64,000 nucleotides of DNA from the NCBI GenBank assembly GCA_964491395.1, contig CAZBGI010000001.1, positions 1 through 64,000 on the forward strand. The letters are read 5' to 3'. Of this stretch, positions 55,070 to 63,762 are shown in pieces. The position numbers were made by a program, and so were the translations under genes. Each line of letters begins with the position of its first letter. Position 1 is the first letter of the stretch. This DNA is from SKVR01 sp964491395. GTDB taxonomy: Bacteria > Bacteroidota > Bacteroidia > Bacteroidales > UBA7960. Below the pieces are notes generated by a model. The model was given only the letters and a program-made list of their open reading frames with translations, made no database searches and was not told the DNA's origin.

Positions 55070-57157
55070 TTAGAATTTTTCGTATTCATCATCCTTCACG
55101 GTTCCCAGATCAAGTTTCAGGCCTTTGTTGCCATTACCATTTCCGTTTCCGTTCCCGGCGATATTGTGTGCATGGGATTTTTCAGGTGTATAATTCGATG
55201 CGGGCTTCACAAAAGACTTCTGTGTATCAGCTTTTTTCTTTTTTTGCGTAGCCTGCTTGTCGAGTTTGAAATAGGATACTATTTCCAGCAATTGATCTGC
55301 CTGGCTGGCAAGTTCCTCACTGCTGGTGGCCATTTCTTCACTGGCGGCAGCATTTTGTTGAGTAACCTGGTTGAGCTGCTGAATGGCAGAATTTACCTGG
55401 TCGGCCCCTGAGTTTTGCTCAACACTGGCAGCAGCAATTTCCTGCACCAGGCTGGCGGTTTTCTGAATTTCAGGAATAAGGCTTTGCATCATGTTACCGG
55501 CCTTTTCAGTGACATTCACACTGCTATTGGCCAAGGCATTGATCTCATCCGCGGCAACTTTACTGTTTTCTGCCAGCTTGCGCACTTCCGCAGCTACCAC
55601 GGCAAACCCTTTTCCGTGCTCTCCGGCGCGTGCAGCTTCAACGGCTGCATTGAGCGCCAGGATATTGGTTTGACGCGAAATTTCACCAATAATGGAAATT
55701 TTGTTCGCAATATTGCGGATAGATTCAAGGCTTTCTGCAGATGATTTGCCAACAGACTGGATTCCTTCAGAAACATTAAGGGCAATCTTTTCTGTTTCGC
55801 GGGCATTGTCGGTATTTTGCTGAATATTGGCCGCCATCTCTTCCATGGAAGAACTTACTTCCTCGGCAGAAGAGGCCTGCTCAGTACTTCCCTGGCTCAT
55901 TTCCTGGGCTGTGCCCGACATTTGCTGGCTGGCAGAAGCAATATTGTCAGAACCGGATACCACACTGCCAATCACATCGCGCAATTTCTCTACCATGCGT
56001 TGCATGGCATTAGCCAGCTCGCCAATTTCATCTTTTTGCGAAAGAAGACTGGAGTCAATGTTCATGGTAAGATCTCCATCTGCAATGGTTCGGGCAACCT
56101 GTACACCTTTCACTACTCCTGTGGTAACCATGCGGGTAATCATGAAACCCAGTATCAGAGCAACGATAATTCCGATAATAATACCGGCTAACATCATCAC
56201 ATTGCTGGCAGATGCAGCAGTATCGCCTGATTCAACGGCTAATTCAGCTTCTGTTATGTTTATTTCCTGCAATTTTCCAAAATTGGCCATGGTTACTTCA
56301 AAGGCTTCATTAGACTCACCGGAAATAACCGTGCTCATGGTTTCAAAGGCTTCAACTGCTCTTTGAGCTTCACGGTTGATAATAGCAAAATAATTGAACA
56401 CATTTTCAGCAGCAGGAATCATTTCATCCTGGTAATACCGGAATGCTGCATCCCGGTTGCCCTGTTGTATCAATTGTTTAATGCGGTGTACTGCAGCATG
56501 AAAGTTGTCATGATGAGCCATCATATCGCGCATGTTGCGGTTGATCTCTTCATTATTGGTGCGAAAATCAGGAAGCCACTGTCCGAAATTGCAAGCTGTT
56601 GCGTCTTCTCCCCCATCAAAGGAACGCAAAGTTTGAATGGCATCGACCGTTTGCACCTGCAGGGCATAGTGATCTTTCATAAACTCTTCCAGATCACGGT
56701 TTACCTTCATAGGGTTAAGCAAGTCTGTAGCAAGTACTTCCTGGTGTAACCGATCTACCTGCTGCATGTTGATGTTTCTCCATGCTTCTATATCATTCAA
56801 TAACTGCTCATATAGCCTTTCTTCTTCCTCAGTTTGTTCCAAGGGAGCAAATAATTCATTATTTCTTTGGTACTCAGACCTGGCATGATTGATCGTTGCG
56901 AGAATTTCGTCGCGATCAGCACGGGAAAGCTCGCTATCCAATAACCGCTTATAACCTGCCTGCACCCGTTCCAGGTTGGCTTCCATCTCACCCAGATACT
57001 GAATACTGGGCATACGGACTTCTGACACAACGTGAGATGCATTACCTACATTTCTCAGCCCCATAAGGCCAATAACCCCGATAATTACTGCAATCAATAC
57101 TACCAGCATAAAACCGGTGAGTATCTTGGTTCCTGTTTTTAAATCTTTAAATCTCAT
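55070..57157 (-). CDS. Methyl-accepting chemotaxis protein with CZB-like periplasmic motif
   Basis: 695 residues from the ATG at 57157; a TTG at 57181 would add eight. It has membrane helix 1 (about 12-33), a helical extracytoplasmic domain (34-320), membrane helix 2 (322-344), HAMP, and the signalling coiled coil with tip EISRQTNILALNAAVEAARA. Within the sensor domain H163, CNFGQW (C189, W194) and HHDNFHAAVH (H216, H220) reproduce the His-Cys-His-His layout of the CZB zinc domain. The C-terminus is a Lys- and Gly-Asn-rich linker ending EYEKF, which fits the x-aromatic-x-x-aromatic pentapeptide that binds CheR/CheB. It is the only chemoreceptor in the window. Confidence 0.92.
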   Translation of the reverse strand: MRFKDLKTGTKILTGFMLVVLIAVIIGVIGLMGLRNVGNASHVVSEVRMPSIQYLGEMEANLERVQAGYKRLLDSELSRADRDEILATINHARSEYQRNNELFAPLEQTEEEERLYEQLLNDIEAWRNINMQQVDRLHQEVLATDLLNPMKVNRDLEEFMKDHYALQVQTVDAIQTLRSFDGGEDATACNFGQWLPDFRTNNEEINRNMRDMMAHHDNFHAAVHRIKQLIQQGNRDAAFRYYQDEMIPAAENVFNYFAIINREAQRAVEAFETMSTVISGESNEAFEVTMANFGKLQEINITEAELAVESGDTAASASNVMMLAGIIIGIIVALILGFMITRMVTTGVVKGVQVARTIADGDLTMNIDSSLLSQKDEIGELANAMQRMVEKLRDVIGSVVSGSDNIASASQQMSGTAQEMSQGSTEQASSAEEVSSSMEEMAANIQQNTDNARETEKIALNVSEGIQSVGKSSAESLESIRNIANKISIIGEISRQTNILALNAAVEAARAGEHGKGFAVVAAEVRKLAENSKVAADEINALANSSVNVTEKAGNMMQSLIPEIQKTASLVQEIAAASVEQNSGADQVNSAIQQLNQVTQQNAAASEEMATSSEELASQADQLLEIVSYFKLDKQATQKKKKADTQKSFVKPASNYTPEKSHAHNIAGNGNGNGNGNKGLKLDLGTVKDDEYEKF
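55127..55156 (-). repeat. (Gly-Asn)5 hexanucleotide repeat in the receptor linker
   Basis: Five tandem GGN-AAY units encode GNGNGNGNGN in the flexible linker before the C-terminal pentapeptide. The copies differ at third positions, so slippage is probably slow. Confidence 0.8.
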
Positions 57158-57311
57158 GTTTTCTCTTTTTAGTGTGTGCAATCTGTTGAATTTAGATGAT
57201 CATTTCCTCTTTTTTGATTTCCTGTAATTCTGCTTTTTATATAATCAGCCAACATCCTGTTTCCTCTTATTAATTGTTGCCTGATGATAATTATGTTCTT
57301 TGGAAGAAAGA

Positions 57312-57836
57312 TTATTCTGCCGCAGTTTCTGCCTGCCGGGTTTTAGACTTATCTGCTGTGTCAGCAACCATCACCAACTCATCAGTGGAGAATACTTTAT
57401 CTACATTAAGTACCATAATAAAATTCTCATCCATCTTTACCATGCCATGCAGGTACTCAGGGTTGAATTTGCTGCCAATGGTGGGAGGAGCTTCGATATC
57501 GGTTTCAGTAAGCTCCAGTACTTCTTCCACGGAATCAACCAATGCCCCCAGGGTAAGCGGTTCTCCCTCCATTACCACGTTGAGTACCACAATACAGGTA
57601 TCTACGGTATCTTCCGTGGCAGGCATTCCGAATTTTATGCGCGTATCGAGTACCGGTAAAACATTTCCGCGCAGGTTGATTACGCCTCTCATATAGGAAG
57701 GGGAACGCGGTACCCTGGTGATGGGCCGCATCTCCAGGATTTCCAATACTTTGCTTACGTCAGCAGAAAACATTTCATCTCCCAACCTAAATGAGAGGTA
57801 AGAAGTTAAAGTACTGCTGGTTTTTGTTTCATTCAT
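57312..57836 (-). CDS. cheW: Chemotaxis coupling protein CheW
   Basis: 174 residues. SYLSFRLGDEMFSADVSKVLEI, then ITRVPRSPSYMRGVINLRGNVLPVLD is the CheW core, including the conserved Arg of the receptor/CheA-binding groove. The Glu/Pro-rich C-terminal extension is short. It bridges the receptor and CheA in the array. It follows cheA by 81 bases. Confidence 0.96.
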   Translation of the reverse strand: MNETKTSSTLTSYLSFRLGDEMFSADVSKVLEILEMRPITRVPRSPSYMRGVINLRGNVLPVLDTRIKFGMPATEDTVDTCIVVLNVVMEGEPLTLGALVDSVEEVLELTETDIEAPPTIGSKFNPEYLHGMVKMDENFIMVLNVDKVFSTDELVMVADTADKSKTRQAETAAE

Positions 57837-57917
57837 CTTTAAGAAATTTTGGTTAACAATATATTGAATTTTTATTTTTAACGGATTGGTATAGAATCCA
57901 TTAACCTTAAGCTGCTT

Positions 57918-60032
57918 TTATTCCTGAATGCCTGCTTCGAAGTACATTTTTTCGCGCCGGCTAAGGGTTTCCCTGTCAAAGATGTTGATAACTTTTGCCG
58001 GGTCAAGGACAAGGGCAATGGTGCCGTCTCCCAGGATGGTGGCGCCGGAAACAATTTCAAGATCTTTAAACATACGCCCCAGGGGTTTTAATACAGCCTG
58101 GTACTCGCCAATCACCCTATCAACGGACAGCCCGACCTTAAAATCGTCATGATTTACAGAAATAATCTGGTGCCGATTGGGTTTATTATCATGAATATCA
58201 AACTCCTTACGCAGATTTACCAGGGGAACCTGCTTTCCATCCAGTACAATTTTGTTGTTGAACGATTTTACGAGAACTTCATCCTTCACTTCAAAACATT
58301 TATCAACCGATGAAAGTGGCAGTACAAAGAAAGTCTTGTCAATTTTAACCAGAAGCCCGTCAATGATGGAAAGAGTAAGAGGCAGTTTGATGGTAAAAGT
58401 CGTTCCAACGCCAAGTTGCGATTCAATTTCCACATCGCCCCTTATATCATTGATTTTCTTTACCACTACATCCAGTCCCACACCCCGGCCTGAAACCTCA
58501 GATACTTTGGCTGCAGTAGAAAAACCCGGTAAAAACACTAGATTCAGCAATTCTTTGTAAGAAAGATTGGCCTCGGGGGAGATAAATCCACGGTTGATGG
58601 CTTTTTGCCTGATCTTTTCCACATCAATACCACGACCGTCATCTTTCACCTGAATATAAACATGGGTACCTGAGTAGTAGGATTTAAAGGCGATTTTTCC
58701 CCTTCGGGGCTTGCCTTTGGCAAGTCTTTCGTCGGCGGGCTCAATCCCATGATCGATGGCATTTCTGAAAATATGCATCAGGGGCTCGCTGAGACCGTCA
58801 ATAATGCTTTTGTCCAGTTCGGTTTCTGTTCCTTCGGTGGTAAACTGAATTTCTTTATCCAGTTCATTAGAAAGGTCTCTGACCAATCTTTTGAACCGTA
58901 TCATGATGGTTTCAATGGGAATAAGGCAGATCTCAAAAGTATTATCGCGCAATTGACGGGATATTTTCTCGATACTTTCTGAAATGGCTGCCAATTCAGG
59001 ACTGCCCTGGTTATCGGCAAATAACGTCAGGCTGGCTTGCACGGTGACCAACTCGCTAACCAGGTTCATCAGGTCATCGAGTTTTTCCGAGGAGACCCTG
59101 ATATTGTTGATGCTAAGCCTTTTTGCAGGGGCCGCTTCATCTGCCTTGAAAGAGAGCCCATCTTCCTGTCGGCTGGATTCATCGTATTTTATTTTAGCCA
59201 CAAAGGCTTCCAGTTCGGCTATCCCTGTTTCTCTTTCTGTCTCAGCCCATTTATCCAGCTCCGAAATAAATGTGGTCATAGCAAGCAGATTGTCATCCGC
59301 GATTCGATGTACCTGAATATCACAAACATCTTCCACAAAGATAAAAACGTCTTTTATTTCCTCAACAGATTTATCTGTGGCCAGAAATACTTCCCAGGAA
59401 AGATAGGATTTTTCAGGGTTGAGCTGCTCGAAAGAGGGCAATTGGAGCGTTTTCACAAAAGCCTTGCAATGTCCCAGCGTATGCAGTTCGTCAATCAGCA
59501 ACATGGGATTGGTCCCATTGCGGAAAATATCCTCATGTGGCTTCACAGAGACAAAATAGGTGGGCACTTTTTCATAAACCTTCGATGTATCCTCAACCGA
59601 CATGTTTCCTTCTTGTTCTGTGGATGGGTTATCATGGACAGGATTTTCACGCACTTCGTTTTTGCTTACTTTATGAATTCTGGAAAGCAAAACCTGGTGG
59701 TTATTCATTTGTGTTTCTGAAAGGGTTTCACTGTTATCGAGCAAAACTTTCAGATGGTCAACGGCAGCCAGGGTAATATCAAGGATCTCGCGATTTACCG
59801 ACAAACTACCATTTCGGATTAGGTCATAGATGGTTTCCAGTTCATGGGTGAAGGCATCCATTTTGTCAAAACCAAACATAGAACTCCCCCCTTTCAGGGA
59901 ATGCATTACCCTGAACACTTCTTCAATAATTTTCTTATCACCGGGGTTTTCCTCCAGAATTAACAAAGAATCTTCCAGGCTGTTGATAAGATCATTGGCC
60001 TCTTCCAAAAACTTCTTTTTAAACTGCTCCAT
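57918..60032 (-). CDS. cheA: Chemotaxis histidine kinase CheA
   Basis: 704 residues. P1 HPt domain with VMHSLKGGSSMFG (H44), a P2-like region with VKPHEDIFRNGTNPMLLIDEL (about 175-290) as in non-enteric CheA proteins, P3 dimerisation, P4 ATPase (HIFRNAIDHGIEP, VKDDGRGID, GRGVGLDVV) and P5 CheW-like domain. It phosphorylates CheY and CheB in response to receptor state. The ATG shares one base with the stop of the upstream cheY gene, indicating translational coupling. Confidence 0.97.
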   Translation of the reverse strand: MEQFKKKFLEEANDLINSLEDSLLILEENPGDKKIIEEVFRVMHSLKGGSSMFGFDKMDAFTHELETIYDLIRNGSLSVNREILDITLAAVDHLKVLLDNSETLSETQMNNHQVLLSRIHKVSKNEVRENPVHDNPSTEQEGNMSVEDTSKVYEKVPTYFVSVKPHEDIFRNGTNPMLLIDELHTLGHCKAFVKTLQLPSFEQLNPEKSYLSWEVFLATDKSVEEIKDVFIFVEDVCDIQVHRIADDNLLAMTTFISELDKWAETERETGIAELEAFVAKIKYDESSRQEDGLSFKADEAAPAKRLSINNIRVSSEKLDDLMNLVSELVTVQASLTLFADNQGSPELAAISESIEKISRQLRDNTFEICLIPIETIMIRFKRLVRDLSNELDKEIQFTTEGTETELDKSIIDGLSEPLMHIFRNAIDHGIEPADERLAKGKPRRGKIAFKSYYSGTHVYIQVKDDGRGIDVEKIRQKAINRGFISPEANLSYKELLNLVFLPGFSTAAKVSEVSGRGVGLDVVVKKINDIRGDVEIESQLGVGTTFTIKLPLTLSIIDGLLVKIDKTFFVLPLSSVDKCFEVKDEVLVKSFNNKIVLDGKQVPLVNLRKEFDIHDNKPNRHQIISVNHDDFKVGLSVDRVIGEYQAVLKPLGRMFKDLEIVSGATILGDGTIALVLDPAKVINIFDRETLSRREKMYFEAGIQE

Positions 60033-60397
60033 TATCTTACTACTTTACTGATGGCTGCAAGTAATTTTTCAGGCACGAAAGGCTTGACAATCCAGCCTGT
60101 TGCGCCGGCCTCTTTGGCTTCCATTTTTTTTGCCTGCTGAGATTCGGTGGTCAAAAACAAGATGGGTACAAACTTGTAATCATCCTTGCTTCTGATTTCT
60201 TTAATCAGTGATATGCCATCCATTACGGGCATATGCAGGTCTGTGACCACCAAATCTACTTTGTCTCCGTTGAAATGGCGCAATGCATCCTGCCCGTCAA
60301 CAGCTGATAAAACCTTGTGTCCGGCATTGACCAGGGTAAATCCGACCACTTCCCGGATGCTTTCAGAATCGTCAACAATTACTATCGTTTTTTCCAT
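60032..60397 (-). CDS. cheY: CheY-like response regulator, copy 1
   Basis: A 121-residue single receiver domain: IVIVDDSES (acidic pair), VVTDLHMPVMDG with phospho-accepting D53, LFLTTES and IVKPF (K105). It has no output domain. It is 73 percent identical by eye count (88 of 121 positions) to the next gene upstream, a tandem duplicate. It is coupled to cheA by a one-base overlap and is the likely primary target of CheA. Confidence 0.93.
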   Translation of the reverse strand: MEKTIVIVDDSESIREVVGFTLVNAGHKVLSAVDGQDALRHFNGDKVDLVVTDLHMPVMDGISLIKEIRSKDDYKFVPILFLTTESQQAKKMEAKEAGATGWIVKPFVPEKLLAAISKVVR

Positions 60398-60467
60398 GTT
60401 CCTGTGTGATTATTTATTTCTTCAATTACCCGCAGATGTATTTATCCGGGCTTTTTTCTTCGCTGAT

Positions 60468-60833
60468 TTACTTGATAATTTTGCCTATGGCAGCAATAAG
60501 TTTCTCAGGCATGAAAGGTTTTACAATCCAGCCTGTAGCACCTGCTTTCTTGGCTTCCATTTTTATACTGTGCTGCGATTCGGTGGTGAGGTATAAAATG
60601 GGAGTGTATTTGTAAGTATCCATTTTACGAATTTCCTTGATCAACCCGATTCCATCCATGTTGGGCATGTGCAAATCAGTAATGACCAAATCAATGTGTT
60701 TACCGTCAAGATGCTTTATGGCATCTACTCCATCAATGGCCGATAAGATCTTATAACCGGCATTTTCCAGTGTAAAAATCACTACTTCTCTTATGCTTTC
60801 TGAGTCATCAACAATGAGTATGGTTTTTTCCAT
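60468..60833 (-). CDS. CheY-like response regulator, copy 2
   Basis: 121 residues, the same length as its neighbour and clearly a duplicate of it. The phosphorylation pocket is intact: ILIVDDSES, VITDLHMPNMDG, LYLTTES and IVKPF. Differences cluster on surface helices (for example residues 86-90), which may direct it to a different output or make it a phosphate sink. It lies 70 bases upstream of copy 1. Confidence 0.93.
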   Translation of the reverse strand: MEKTILIVDDSESIREVVIFTLENAGYKILSAIDGVDAIKHLDGKHIDLVITDLHMPNMDGIGLIKEIRKMDTYKYTPILYLTTESQHSIKMEAKKAGATGWIVKPFMPEKLIAAIGKIIK

Positions 60834-60879
60834 AGAGATTTATTATTTTGCAATCGTTGGGTTTCGTTTGGTGTTTAGA

Positions 60880-61197
60880 TTATTTTTCGGGATAAGCAAT
60901 GCCTGCATTGGCAAGCAAAGTTTTTAAATCGTAAGGCAGCTCCATGAGTATGGTTACTTTTTGGCCATTTTCTTCCCGCTCTTTTTTATACGATTCAATG
61001 ATTTGAAGAAAAGATACATCTATCCCCGATACGTCTTTGGCCCAGAGTTCGACTTGCTCAGCGTTATCATTCAGGTTTTGCAATGATGCTTTGATTTCTT
61101 CTGCATTAGGCAGGGTAAGAAAGCCACTGAAGAACATCCTGGTTTTTAATCCACCATTTTCTTCTGAATGGTCAGTATGGAAGTCAAAATTTTGCAT
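60880..61197 (-). CDS. STAS domain protein in the che operon
   Basis: 105 residues. The alternating strand/helix pattern and the loop KDVSGIDVSFLQII correspond to the STAS fold, where a Ser in this loop (here S in DVSF) is phosphorylated in anti-anti-sigma factors. STAS proteins mediate protein-protein switching. Its place between the coiled-coil protein and the cheY copies suggests that it links the chemosensory output to another regulator. No anti-sigma kinase gene is in the window. Confidence 0.75.
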   Translation of the reverse strand: MQNFDFHTDHSEENGGLKTRMFFSGFLTLPNAEEIKASLQNLNDNAEQVELWAKDVSGIDVSFLQIIESYKKEREENGQKVTILMELPYDLKTLLANAGIAYPEK

Positions 61198-61342
61198 ATA
61201 CGTGTTATTAATTTCTAAGTGTAAACTATCCCTGAATTATTATCTTTTATTCATAAAACCCAATCATGAAACAGGGAGGTCTGGAAATAAATGTAAACCC
61301 ATTTGCATCAAGATGCCAGGTATATCATTCCTTAGCTGCTTA

Positions 61343-63190
61343 TCAGAAAAATTCCACATCATTTCCTTCGTCGCTATTGTCGTTCTCCGAAGGTGTTTCC
61401 AGCAGCAGGGCTAATCCATCAGCATCGGCCGTTTTGAGCATGCTTTGGTTATGAATAATTCTTTCCGATTTCATGGTGTAGTATTTCTGGATTTGCTCCA
61501 GCCCCTTTTCCTGATCCAGTTGATCGATGTAGCCATTTTCGTGCCCTGAAAGCAAACTGTTGATGAATTCAAATTTTGCAATCAGATCATCGATGGTTTT
61601 TTCGAAGAACTTGTAATACTTAACGTTGGCTACTACTTCTTTTCCAGCTTTTTCCACTTCATTGCTCTTATCATGTATTTCGGGTTGCAATTCTTCCAGA
61701 AAAGCAAGATTACTGATAATCTCACCAAAACTTTGTTCCGCATTATCCAGGTTCTGATTGATTCTTTCCATCCCTTTTTTGTTATACAAGAAGGTGGAAT
61801 TGCTAAGAACAAATTCTTTCAAATGCTTACCGGTATCCTGAAAAAGCGTCCTTATTTTATTTTTTTCGAAATGATTATCTGCATATAGTTTTAAAATTTG
61901 CTGAGCCTGGGAAGCGGTTTCGCCTTGTTCACTTACCAACAGGTTACCGAAACTAATCTTATCAATAATGGTTTGTTCTATAGAATTTTCAATCATCTCA
62001 AGATCCTGAAATTTCTCGAAAAGGTTGTGTACGATTCGTTGGATTAGGTTAACATCCTCAGAAAGCATTGTAAATTGATTAATGTGCTTTCGTTTGTCGT
62101 TGACCAGATTGCTGAAGGTTTGGCTGATTATTTCTGTGGAAATAAGCCGTCCCTGGTACTCAAAGACAGAAACAGTTTTAAATATCCGTCCCAGAGTGGT
62201 CATATCCTGCCCGATTTCAGTCATCTTTTTGCTGATGTGATCAATGGCATTCTGATATTCTTTATTGGTATGCAGAAGCTGGGCAGTTTGTATCTCCATA
62301 ATCTGGGGAATTTGCAGAAAGAATGGATTAGAAGCTACCCCGGTGGCTTTATCAGCGTTCTTTTCATTGGCATTAAGCTCAGCAATAATGAGTTTATGGG
62401 TTTGCTGAATATGCTCCATCTTCTGACGGATAATGTCGTGATATTGCAGATTGGTAATAATACTACCTACATTGTTGTTGCAGTTCCGGGCAATACCATC
62501 GGATCTGTCTTTTAATTTTGCAGCCTCCTGGTTGTGTTTCTCAATGATGTCTATTTCGTTTTTAACGGATTCCAGTTTCTGCAGCACATCATTGAAAACA
62601 TTGTCTTTGAGTGAGGTTAAATCCTTGTAGAGTGTTTTAAGATGATTTTGTATGACAAAAATATTCTCTTCGAATACGGGGCAACTTTCCTTCACTTTAT
62701 TAATGACCCCCTCTATGCGATTGGATTCATTTTCGGTAAAATTCTTGATGCTTCTATCATATAAATTATTGGTGAGTTTAATATTGGAAAGCAAAAGCTT
62801 AAGAGAGTTCAGGTTTTGGCGGAAATTATTGATAGGAACGACCATCAGGCTGAAATCAGACTGAACCCGTTCAAGGATTTCAAGATAGGTATTGAGTTCT
62901 CCTTCAAAAGAAAGAACCTCCCGGTGCAATTCACTCAGGTTAGTTTTGAGTGTATGCATGCTTTTCAGGTTTCCTTCGGGTCCAATCTTCTCAAAGGCCA
63001 GGGTTACATTACGGGTAATATAACTGGCTCTTTCATGATTGTGCTTCAATGTTTTGTTGAGGGATAAAAAATCATCGGAGGAACATTTGTGCAGCTCAAG
63101 GATTTTCTTATCGATGGTGAAAAATGTTGTTAATACTTTTTCGAGTACATCCAGGTTTGCCTTTTTATCCTTTTTCTCGTTTGTGCTCAT
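61343..63190 (-). CDS. Coiled-coil chemotaxis-associated protein with CheZ-like DxxxQ helix
   Basis: 615 residues, soluble, almost entirely helical with several long coiled coils and no membrane segment. It is not an MCP: the conserved signalling tip is absent. NLQYHDIIRQKMEHIQ at 248-263 contains D252-x3-Q256, the spacing of the catalytic Asp and Gln of the CheY phosphatase CheZ (FQDLTGQ). The charged ends (KKDKK at the start, a Glu/Asp-rich end) are probably disordered. It heads the operon that contains cheY, cheA and cheW. I infer a scaffold or CheY phosphatase; it could also be a receptor-like adaptor. Confidence 0.7.
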   Translation of the reverse strand: MSTNEKKDKKANLDVLEKVLTTFFTIDKKILELHKCSSDDFLSLNKTLKHNHERASYITRNVTLAFEKIGPEGNLKSMHTLKTNLSELHREVLSFEGELNTYLEILERVQSDFSLMVVPINNFRQNLNSLKLLLSNIKLTNNLYDRSIKNFTENESNRIEGVINKVKESCPVFEENIFVIQNHLKTLYKDLTSLKDNVFNDVLQKLESVKNEIDIIEKHNQEAAKLKDRSDGIARNCNNNVGSIITNLQYHDIIRQKMEHIQQTHKLIIAELNANEKNADKATGVASNPFFLQIPQIMEIQTAQLLHTNKEYQNAIDHISKKMTEIGQDMTTLGRIFKTVSVFEYQGRLISTEIISQTFSNLVNDKRKHINQFTMLSEDVNLIQRIVHNLFEKFQDLEMIENSIEQTIIDKISFGNLLVSEQGETASQAQQILKLYADNHFEKNKIRTLFQDTGKHLKEFVLSNSTFLYNKKGMERINQNLDNAEQSFGEIISNLAFLEELQPEIHDKSNEVEKAGKEVVANVKYYKFFEKTIDDLIAKFEFINSLLSGHENGYIDQLDQEKGLEQIQKYYTMKSERIIHNQSMLKTADADGLALLLETPSENDNSDEGNDVEFF

Positions 63191-63276
63191 ATACTCATTT
63201 TTAATCTGCCCGTAGTGCTAATCTTAATTGGTTTAGCTGCGTTGAAGCATTCAACAGAGCATTCTATCGCATTGCA

Positions 63277-63459
63277 TCAGTTCACTGACTCTGTCTGGTT
63301 ATAATAAAAAATCAGTTCAAGCGTGGAAGGGATGGTAGAAGAAATGGTTTCAAATACTACATTTTCTTTCCATTGCTCTCTTTTAACCAGTTGAAGTCTG
63401 AAAATCCGGGGGCAAATTTGTTTAACCCACATTTGATAAGCATTCTCTTTTATTTCCAT
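63277..63459 (-). CDS. Possible small protein at the head of the che cluster
   Basis: A 60-residue frame starting ATG at 63459 and ending 86 bases before the coiled-coil gene. The composition is protein-like (Lys/Glu/aromatic mix, WVKQICPRIFRLQLVKREQW) with no signal peptide or membrane helix. No family is recognised. It is in the right place to be the first gene of the operon. Confidence 0.4.
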   Translation of the reverse strand: MEIKENAYQMWVKQICPRIFRLQLVKREQWKENVVFETISSTIPSTLELIFYYNQTESVN

Positions 63460-63762
63460 TACTGTTTTATTGATACTGAAAACTTTTTGTCATTGAGCAA
63501 TTCATTTGTGCTTTCAATGGGTAAAATTAAAGAGAGTGTTGTGTGAATAAAACAGTAGAACTACGGCAAATTTTACGAGTCTTTTTAAGGGTTTTGCGGA
63601 TGTTTTTTGGGATGAGAGAGTTAAAAAAATTGTAATTTTACCTCCCGGTTAATGTTAATGAAGAGAAATTAAAATCAACCTGTATAGGGGAAATTTCAAA
63701 AATAATGCTCCTGGTCAGTAAAAACATCAGATGCATCCGACTAAGAGATTAAAAAACTATCC
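63460..63762. other. Divergent promoter region of the che cluster
   Basis: 303 bases between the che cluster and a divergent receiver gene. It is AT-rich and should hold promoters for both directions, but I find no full TAnnTTTG match on either strand. A different sigma factor could read it. Confidence 0.4.

Noticed and set aside
55127..55156. Phase-variable repeat in the chemoreceptor gene
   Set aside because: The units are six bases long, so length changes stay in frame, and the copies are not identical; on-off switching is unlikely.
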